Below are positions 24,889 through 30,707 of a stretch of 30,707 nt of DNA, piece after piece (the stretch's first letter is position 1; each line of letters opens with the position of its first letter). A model generated the notes under the pieces. It was not told the DNA's origin, searched no databases, and saw only the letters and a list, made by a program, of their open reading frames with translations. Made by a program: the position numbers and the translations under genes. The stretch spans positions 1 through 30,707 of IMG/VR virus record IMGVR_UViG_3300027714_000071; one strand, written 5' to 3'. The stretch is from a virus.

Positions 24889-25692
24889 ATGAGCGAAAAC
24901 ATTAAAGTTACGGCTAAACAAGAAAACAAAAAGAAATTTCCAACCGAATTTATCGATCTTCCAAGTCAAGGGTGGTTCTATCCAGAAAACCACCCTTTGG
25001 CATCTGGTCAAGTAGAGTTAAAATACATGACTGCACGAGAAGAAGATATTCTTACATCCGCAAATCTTATTAGACAAGGTAAAGTTATTGATACACTTAT
25101 CAATGCACTTCTAGTATCAGATATTAATTACGATGATATATTAGTTGGTGATAAAAATGCAGTAATGATAGCTGCAAGAATATTAGGTTATGGTAAAGAT
25201 TATGAAATTGATCTTAACTGTCCTAAATGTGGTGAAGTTAATAAACTAACTATAGATCTTACTAGTCTATCAAATAAAGAACTACCTTTTGATAAATACA
25301 CAAAAAATTCATCTGAGTTTGAATTTGAATTACCATTATCTAAATCTTCAATTACTTTTCAATTAATGAACGGTACAAGTGAGAAAGCATTAGAAAGTGA
25401 AATGAAAGGGTTAGCCAAGTTTGCAAACAAAAAAGGACCTGGTAAAACACTTACAACTAGATTAAAACATCAAATAGTTGCTATCAACGGTAATCGTGAT
25501 ACAAAAGCTATACGAGATTTTGTAGATAATGAATTATTTGCACAAGACTCTTTAGCATTACGTAATTATATGAGAGAAGCTGCTCCGGATGTAATAACTA
25601 AATTCAACTTCGAATGCGATAGTTGTTCACATACGGAGACTGTCGATATGCCTATCGACGCCGGCTTTTTTTGGCCTAGCTCCGAAGCATAG
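24889..25692 (+). CDS. 26: T4 gp26-like baseplate/tail assembly protein
   Basis: This 267-residue protein belongs to the T4 gp26-type base plate family: FPTEFIDLPSQGWFYPENHP near residue 17-36, LKYMTAREEDIL (44-55), and a long helical middle. Two CxxC pairs, C111/C114 in LNCPKCGE and C243/C246 in ECDSCSH, probably bind a zinc ion. In T4, gp26 is involved in hub assembly. In this phage the gene sits between tube and tape measure, the slot of frameshifted tail-assembly chaperones elsewhere. The 0-frame ends MPIDAGFFWPSSEA just after a run of seven T; the overlapping downstream frame appears to be its continuation (next entries). It starts with an AAGGG site. Confidence 0.85.
   Translation: MSENIKVTAKQENKKKFPTEFIDLPSQGWFYPENHPLASGQVELKYMTAREEDILTSANLIRQGKVIDTLINALLVSDINYDDILVGDKNAVMIAARILGYGKDYEIDLNCPKCGEVNKLTIDLTSLSNKELPFDKYTKNSSEFEFELPLSKSSITFQLMNGTSEKALESEMKGLAKFANKKGPGKTLTTRLKHQIVAINGNRDTKAIRDFVDNELFAQDSLALRNYMREAAPDVITKFNFECDSCSHTETVDMPIDAGFFWPSSEA
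25666..25672 (+). other. Possible programmed frameshift site (T7)
   Basis: In the gp26-like frame the codons are GGC TTT TTT TGG. The seven T at 25666-25672 let two Phe codons slip. A +1 shift (or a -2 shift) moves into the frame of the downstream extension, giving AGFF or AGFFF followed by GLAPKHRALIHEEVF. The 0-frame stop is at 25690-25692, 18 bases after the T run. A single-base error in the homopolymer would give the same picture. Confidence 0.6.
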
Positions 25693-25906
25693 AGCTTTAA
25701 TTCATGAAGAAGTTTTCATGCTTTGCTTTTACGGTAAAGGTGGATTTACTCATGATGAAGTTTATAATATGCCTAGGTACCTCCGTCAGTTTTACCTTAA
25801 ACAGATAGAGAAGATTAATACTGAGAGAGCTGAAGCTCAAAAAGCTTCTGATAATCACTCTTCAGGTAGGTCAGAAATATTTAGTCCCCCCACGGTAAAA
25901 CAGTAG
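25670..25906 (+). CDS. Frameshift extension of gp26-like protein
   Basis: The reading frame in the +1 phase continues from the T run to TAG at 25904-25906, adding 78 residues. An internal ATG at 25718 exists, but coding-like sequence clearly begins earlier: APKHRALIHEEVFMLCFYGK precedes and spans it, and this ATG has no proper ribosome site. The segment contains GKGGFTHDEVYNMPRYLRQF followed by a Lys/Glu-rich helix YLKQIEK and a polar tail. The pattern 'H-E-E-x-F...FYGKGGFT-x-E-V-x-N-M-P-x-x-x-R' resembles the small helical domains added by frameshifting in tail chaperones (lambda G-T type) and similar ones in myophages. A full-length fusion would be about 338 residues. Independent expression from 25718 is the alternative. 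Confidence 0.65.
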   Translation, partial: FGLAPKHRALIHEEVFMLCFYGKGGFTHDEVYNMPRYLRQFYLKQIEKINTERAEAQKASDNHSSGRSEIFSPPTVKQ

Positions 25907-25921
25907 GTTTTCTAGGTATTA

Positions 25922-25946
25922 CATATTTATATATGTAAAACTATGT
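25922..25946 (+). promoter_or_regulatory. CATATTTATATA motif upstream of tape-measure operon
   Basis: This is the third exact copy of the 12-mer (25922-25933). Here it lies inside a longer inverted repeat, TTACATAT-TTAT-ATATGTAA (25919-25938). It is followed by TGTAAA and ACTAT (25940-25944), the same spacing as the copy at 7836. The ATG of the next gene is 25 bases beyond the 12-mer. Candidate promoter or operator for the tape-measure genes. Confidence 0.55.
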
Positions 25947-25958
25947 AAAGGGAGTCCT

Positions 25959-26195
25959 ATGAAAAATACAAAGAAAACTATTATAAGTGAAAGCACCTTT
26001 AATTGGCTGCTAAAAATCTTATTAGGTAAAAATAATGCAATGAAACTAAAATATTTTGCAGCTATTAAAACTAATCCAAAATTATTAAAACTATCTAAAG
26101 AGCTTGAGAAAACTGCTGCTGAAATGGAACAGCAAATGAAACGAACTCATGGTGATTTAGATCCATCTGATCTTAAAAGAATGAGAGGGAATTAG
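25959..26195 (+). CDS. Small unknown helical protein
   Basis: This 78-residue protein is preceded by AGGGAG 4 bases before its ATG. Its basic N-terminal half includes NWLLKILLGKNNAMKLKYF, which could be an amphipathic helix but is too charged for a plain membrane anchor. The C-terminal half is a Lys/Glu-rich helix (LSKELEKTAAEMEQQMKRTH) ending LDPSDLKRMRGN. It is followed 9 bases later by the tape-measure gene. Possible tail assembly or tape-measure partner; function unknown. Confidence 0.7.
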   Translation: MKNTKKTIISESTFNWLLKILLGKNNAMKLKYFAAIKTNPKLLKLSKELEKTAAEMEQQMKRTHGDLDPSDLKRMRGN

Positions 26196-26204
26196 TAGAT
26201 AATC

Positions 26205-29200
26205 ATGGCTAAAAAGAATAGTAGAAATATTGTAAAAGGTGTTGGACCTGATGCTTATAATCAGTCAGGTCCGAAGGTTGCAAATGAACATAAAAAGAAC
26301 ATTGATTTAACCGGTAAACAGTTAGATCAAGTTCACGATATGGCGACTGCTTATGAAAATATATCAGATTTACAGCAGAAGATGTATATGGAAGCTGACG
26401 CATTACATGGTATAGAGAAAAAAACTTTAAATCTTTTAAAAGTCCAAGATAATAAATTAAAATCTATTTCACTTCAAACACAAAATCTTTTAGATATGAA
26501 GCGAGAGGATAGAAATATCTTAGAAAAAACTATAAGTGATTATGATGATTATAACTCTGCAGCAGCTCAGGTAGCTGAACGAGCAAGTGAGCTTAATAAT
26601 TTCATGAAGCAACGGATTCCTTTTGAAGATAAGATTAAAAGTATTAGATCTGAAATTGACTCATTACAGCAACGTGAAAGTAAAGGCTTATCTGCAATGC
26701 AGAAGCAGCGAATGGATGAACTAGGTACATTAGAAACTCAGTTTAAGACTCTTTCTAAAAAAACAGAAGTTCTTGATAAACAAGAAAAAATACAGAATAA
26801 TATAAAAGAAGCGATAGATGGCCAGTTAGGAGCCGCTGGTCAAATATTTAACACTTTAAAAGATATAGTTACTAATCCATTAACACTATTTACTGGTCTA
26901 CTTGCAATTGGATTGCAAAGATTTGAAACCATGCGTCAACGTGGTAACGAGTTAGCAGAAGAGATGGATCGAGTTAATAAAAAACTAGCTGGAGCAGGCC
27001 CTTACCAAGATAAGATATTACAGAAAGCTGATTTAATTAAAAAGCGTTTCTATGAAATGGGAGAAGGATTCTCTAGTAGCCTCGAAGGATCAGTTGATGC
27101 AATAGTAGCACTAGGTGATGAAATGGGTAAAGTTGATTATGTAACCGGTGATCTAGTTAAAACTATGGCCGAGTTAAAATTATCGATCGGATTAAGTGAT
27201 GAATCATCAGCTAAAGTTCTTAGTAATTTTATGATGGTAAACGGTCAATCAAGTGAAGCTGCTGTCAATATGACTGATTTGACTTATCAAATGGCAGAAC
27301 AAGCAGGTTTAAATCCACAGCAGGTGTTTCAAGATATAGCTGCTGCTTCAGGTGATACCTTAGCTACGTTTAGCGGTTCAGCTGACGAACTAGCTAAATC
27401 TGCAGTTCAAGCTAGGCGTTTAGGTTTAACTTTAGATGATATGGCTAAAGTGTCTGAAGGTTTACTAGATTTTGAGACATCTATAGAAAAAGAAATGGAA
27501 GCTCAATTAATCACTGGGATGGATCTTAATTTCCAAAAAGCTAGAATGTTAGCTATGCAAGGTGATGAAGCTGGAGCAATGGAAGAGGTAATGAGGCAGG
27601 TTGGAGGTCTAGATAAATTTAATAAAATGATGCCTTACCAACAAAGAGCTCTAGCTTCAGCTGTAGGGCTTACAGTAGGACAATTGCAGAAAACAACTGA
27701 TCAGCGAGAAAAGGAAGCAAAGCATGCTGAGATGAAACACGATCTAGTAGATAAGCAATACAAGTTAGCTGAAAAAGCATTGCCAATGTTAGGCAAACTT
27801 GATGCAGGGTTGGGTGTGATGGAACGTATAGCTGTAGTTATAGGTGATTTATTCTTAGATGTATTTGGTACTGGGTTAAAAGAATTAGAAGCTACATTCT
27901 TTACATTTTTAGAATCTAAAGCTTTTAAAACTGGATTTAAAAATGTACTATTCACTATTAAAGGTGTTATTATAGGTATTAAAGATGCTGTTATGGGAGT
28001 TGCATCATTTATTGATAAACTATCAGGAGGTGCAATAGGAGGATTCTTAAAAAGTTTTGCTTCAAAAGATTTTTCTGGAAGCTATGGAAAAGCTGAGGGT
28101 GTTGGTAAAACAATCGGAAAAGGTATTGCAGTACTTTTGGGTACTAAGTTACTTCTAGGTTCTTCACCACTTACACCTATGTTTGTATCGATGGGTGGAG
28201 GAATGTCAAGTATGTTTGGTGGGTTGAAGAAAATGTTGAGCGGTGGGTTAAAATCTGATGGTACACCAGATTTGCGACTTAAAGGTAACAAGTTTGGAGG
28301 TGGAGTAATGCAAAATGTAGGCTCTAAAATGTTTGGAAAAGCCAGTGTAAAAGGTATGGGAGGATTAAGTTCATCTGCAGGAGGAGCTTTAATGGGAGGA
28401 TTAGCAGGAGCAGCAATTATTGGAAAAGGAATTTACGATGTAGCAACTTTAAAAGGTGATGCATCTGGTAGAGAAAAGGGTGCAGCTAAATCAGGCTTAG
28501 GTGGAGCAGCTCTTGGTGCTGCAATTGGAACTATGATTCTACCTGGTATTGGAACAGGTGTTGGAGCTGCTATTGGATATATAGGAGGACATTTAGTTGC
28601 AGAAACTGGTATATTTGATGATGAATTAGATAAATCACGTAAGAATTTACAACGTCAGCAGGAGCAGATGAACCGTATGCAGAGAGTTGAATCAAATAAG
28701 ATGATGTACGCTGAAAAGAAAGTTCATTCTAGTATTATAGCTAGCTTCAAGGAATTATCAGGCGGTACAGATGATTTATCTAAAGAAGGTTTAAAGACAT
28801 TTAAAGACAAAGTTATAAAGGCAGGTTATGTTACTGAGAATGAATGGAACAAGCATGTTAGAAATGGTGCAAGTGACATCGACTTGATGAATATTGCAAC
28901 CCGAGGAGCTACTACAAAACTAGACAACTTTGCAAAAGCTAAACAGAATGAGATAGATAGGTTAAACGAAGAATCTGGTTATAGTGGAAGGCAGATGGGT
29001 ATAGAGAATAGACAGAGTGAAATTAGTAGTCTTGATCTAGTAAGTAGAGCTGATATAGAAGCATTTGTTGAAGGGGTTAATGGGAAAAGAGATGCAGTTG
29101 ATGGTGTAAATGCATATTTCACCGGTGATGCAGTCAATCTTTTCCGAGATGAATTTCATACCTTAGCAAAGCAATTGATTGATGAATCTACTGGGTTAGA

Positions 29201-30707
29201 ATTCACTGATGCTCAAATTGCTAAAGCATTGCAAGGAGCAGGTACTGAAATTAATGCATTTGTAACTGACGACGGACTTACAGCTGATGTTATTGAAGAT
29301 GTTATTCATTATCTAAAAAAGGATATTAAAACGAACTTGAATACTGAGCTAGCTGAACAAACTAAAATTGTAAATAAAAATATAATTGCAACAAATAAGA
29401 AAATGAAAGTTGATGAAGCTATCACCACTATAGATGGTGGTAAGGTAATGAAAGTCACAAATGTTGATAAAGTAGAAAAAAAACTAGCAGACGGTGGATT
29501 ACTTAATGGACCTTCACATGCATCAGGGGGTATTCAAACTCCATTTGGTGAGATGGAAGGTGGTGAAGCAGTAATAAATAAACGTTCTACTTCAATGTTT
29601 AAAAACACACTATCACAGATGAATGAAGCTGGAGGAGGAGTTGCATTTGGAGATGGAGGTGTTACTAATAAATTTGAAAAAGGAGGTACTGTTGGTCCAT
29701 ACGGTGTTCCTTTAGAAAATGTACCAACTAAACCATCAGGTGAAATATTTCCTTTATCAACTAGTAATACTAAAGGTGGTGATAGAATCAGTTATACACA
29801 AGATATCCGAAAAGATAATTGGATTAATAAAATGGTTGACACAGGTAAACACGGATTCGATCATGATTTCGGAGGTACACGAACTCTAAAGAACCCTTAT
29901 AAAGGTATGTCGAAAGCGGATATGAAAATGAGAGATATGGGTCCTCAAATATCAAAAATGCATTCATCTGGTATGAGTCAAGAAGAGATACAGGAGTTTA
30001 TACGAGGTAGGACTTTGGGTGGAACGATGGACGATGATTCTAAAATGTCTCCTGGTATGCATTTAGCGCTTGATTTAATGGGTTTGATTCCAGTAGTAGG
30101 TAATTTTTTCGATTTAATTAACGCAGCAGCATACACTAGAGAGGGTCATTATGCTCATGCAGCACTCTCTGCAGCAGCAGCTATCCCAGGAGCTGGTTAT
30201 GCAGCAGCAGCAACCAAGTTAGGTATTCAAGGTACTAAAACTGCTTCTGTAATAGGTGCTGGATTCCATGCAGTAGAATACCTAAATATAGGTAATGAAG
30301 CTAGAAAGCTTGTATTTGAAAATCCTGAGGACCCTGGCCATGGATTTGCAATAGAAGGAGATCCAGGATTTGAAGTACCTAGAGGTGGGAAAGTCAGTGA
30401 TGAAGCTAAAATGAACATGGGATTAGATAAGAAAATGCTCAGTGGAGAAGATGCTTTTGGAGAAAGAGGTGGTATAACTGCTAAATCACCTGTTACTAAA
30501 GTAAATGACATGATCTTAACTAAAGATGGTCAAATGATCGAAACACATCAAGACGATAACTTGATAGCTAAAAAAGGTAATATCACTCAAAATACAAATA
30601 CAAGTACAGGTGGTAAGAGTAAAGTAGAAGAATTATTAGAAAAATTAATAATGGTAACGAGTCAAAAAGGTGACGTATTTATGGATGGAGCTAAAGTATC
30701 AGCTGCA
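26205..30707 (+). CDS. Tail tape-measure-like protein, 3'-truncated
   Basis: The frame from the ATG at 26205 stays open to the end of the window: 1501 residues, no stop. Seen in order: a coiled-coil N-terminus (residues 1-200); a hydrophobic TLFTGLLAIGL (about 225-236); long helical sections including MAEQAGLNPQQVFQDIAAAS and RLGLTLDDMAKVSEGLLDFE; a hydrophobic stretch FTIKGVIIGIKDAVMGVASF; glycine-zipper-rich stretches (about 725-800) such as GLGGAALGAAIGTMILPGIG; then a C-terminal region with GPSHASGGIQTPFGEMEGGE and AVINKRS, typical of tape-measure proteins; a pretoxin-like hydrophobic patch (about 1280-1350); and the VFMDGAKVSAA strand at the edge. A tape measure sets tail length and is ejected. 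The ribosome site is weak (GAGGG 17 bases upstream), so translation may be coupled to the preceding gene. Confidence 0.85.
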   Translation, partial: MAKKNSRNIVKGVGPDAYNQSGPKVANEHKKNIDLTGKQLDQVHDMATAYENISDLQQKMYMEADALHGIEKKTLNLLKVQDNKLKSISLQTQNLLDMKREDRNILEKTISDYDDYNSAAAQVAERASELNNFMKQRIPFEDKIKSIRSEIDSLQQRESKGLSAMQKQRMDELGTLETQFKTLSKKTEVLDKQEKIQNNIKEAIDGQLGAAGQIFNTLKDIVTNPLTLFTGLLAIGLQRFETMRQRGNELAEEMDRVNKKLAGAGPYQDKILQKADLIKKRFYEMGEGFSSSLEGSVDAIVALGDEMGKVDYVTGDLVKTMAELKLSIGLSDESSAKVLSNFMMVNGQSSEAAVNMTDLTYQMAEQAGLNPQQVFQDIAAASGDTLATFSGSADELAKSAVQARRLGLTLDDMAKVSEGLLDFETSIEKEMEAQLITGMDLNFQKARMLAMQGDEAGAMEEVMRQVGGLDKFNKMMPYQQRALASAVGLTVGQLQKTTDQREKEAKHAEMKHDLVDKQYKLAEKALPMLGKLDAGLGVMERIAVVIGDLFLDVFGTGLKELEATFFTFLESKAFKTGFKNVLFTIKGVIIGIKDAVMGVASFIDKLSGGAIGGFLKSFASKDFSGSYGKAEGVGKTIGKGIAVLLGTKLLLGSSPLTPMFVSMGGGMSSMFGGLKKMLSGGLKSDGTPDLRLKGNKFGGGVMQNVGSKMFGKASVKGMGGLSSSAGGALMGGLAGAAIIGKGIYDVATLKGDASGREKGAAKSGLGGAALGAAIGTMILPGIGTGVGAAIGYIGGHLVAETGIFDDELDKSRKNLQRQQEQMNRMQRVESNKMMYAEKKVHSSIIASFKELSGGTDDLSKEGLKTFKDKVIKAGYVTENEWNKHVRNGASDIDLMNIATRGATTKLDNFAKAKQNEIDRLNEESGYSGRQMGIENRQSEISSLDLVSRADIEAFVEGVNGKRDAVDGVNAYFTGDAVNLFRDEFHTLAKQLIDESTGLEFTDAQIAKALQGAGTEINAFVTDDGLTADVIEDVIHYLKKDIKTNLNTELAEQTKIVNKNIIATNKKMKVDEAITTIDGGKVMKVTNVDKVEKKLADGGLLNGPSHASGGIQTPFGEMEGGEAVINKRSTSMFKNTLSQMNEAGGGVAFGDGGVTNKFEKGGTVGPYGVPLENVPTKPSGEIFPLSTSNTKGGDRISYTQDIRKDNWINKMVDTGKHGFDHDFGGTRTLKNPYKGMSKADMKMRDMGPQISKMHSSGMSQEEIQEFIRGRTLGGTMDDDSKMSPGMHLALDLMGLIPVVGNFFDLINAAAYTREGHYAHAALSAAAAIPGAGYAAAATKLGIQGTKTASVIGAGFHAVEYLNIGNEARKLVFENPEDPGHGFAIEGDPGFEVPRGGKVSDEAKMNMGLDKKMLSGEDAFGERGGITAKSPVTKVNDMILTKDGQMIETHQDDNLIAKKGNITQNTNTSTGGKSKVEELLEKLIMVTSQKGDVFMDGAKVSAA

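Noticed and set aside
27701-30511. Several minus-strand frames opposite the tape-measure-like gene
   Set aside because: All are short, low in complexity and lie against one long, convincingly coding + strand frame.
1-30707. tRNA genes, CRISPR arrays, transposons, integrase or attachment sites
   Set aside because: I looked for clover-leaf-like segments in the few spacers, for regular spaced repeats and for transposase or integrase motifs, and saw none.

Overview
This 30.7 kb window is a piece of the virion-structure cluster of a tailed phage of the myovirus type, distantly related to T4 (a 'far-T4' type contractile-tailed phage). It is AT-rich (roughly two-thirds A+T by eye). All genes lie on the + strand and are tightly packed, with no gap above about 130 bases. 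The T4-type identities rest on readable motifs: a gp21-like prohead protease, a gp22-like acidic scaffold, a gp23-like major capsid protein, gp13/14/15-like neck and tail-completion proteins, two gp18-like sheath proteins, a gp19-like tube protein, a gp26-like hub protein and a tape-measure-like protein. PhoH and a phage-borne ribosomal protein bS21 are typical of aquatic T4-like phages. The host cannot be read from the sequence. Most genes carry GGAG-type ribosome binding sites, so the host very probably uses Shine-Dalgarno initiation.

Layout. 1-3546: a truncated repetitive protein of unknown function, a small conserved-looking protein, the capsid protease and two small unknown proteins, nearly all touching or overlapping. 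3547-4048: a monocistronic-looking bS21 gene with an AT-rich leader and its own terminator. 4074-7118: a folded leader, the scaffold and the major capsid protein, closed by a strong terminator. 7119-7828: phoH. 7836-10462: three neck/tail-completion genes. 10467-18066: a 1882-residue fibre-like protein with YadA-like repeats, a LamG-type adhesin and a small unknown. 18188-24841: a coiled-coil protein, two tandem sheath paralogues and the tube. 24889-25906: a gp26-like protein whose reading frame appears to be extended by a +1 (or -2) frameshift at a run of seven T, in the position where other phages encode a frameshifted tail-assembly chaperone. 25959-30707: a small protein and a tape-measure-like gene that runs off the end.

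How the genes work together. The protease would mature the scaffold-filled prohead. The major capsid protein carries a good T4-type cleavage site at E64|A65. The gp13/14/15-like proteins close the head and tail. Sheath, tube, hub/chaperone and tape measure build the contractile tail, and the fibre and LamG proteins are probably for host recognition.

Most interesting points: the predicted frameshift; the extended bS21 gene lacking a Shine-Dalgarno sequence among genes with strong ones; a 12-base AT-rich motif found three times, each time 24-34 bases upstream of a start codon; two sheath genes differing by a ~200-residue insertion; a pretoxin-like hydrophobic segment inside the tape-measure-like protein; and a long internal duplication in the first gene. 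No tRNA, CRISPR array, insertion sequence or integrase was seen.
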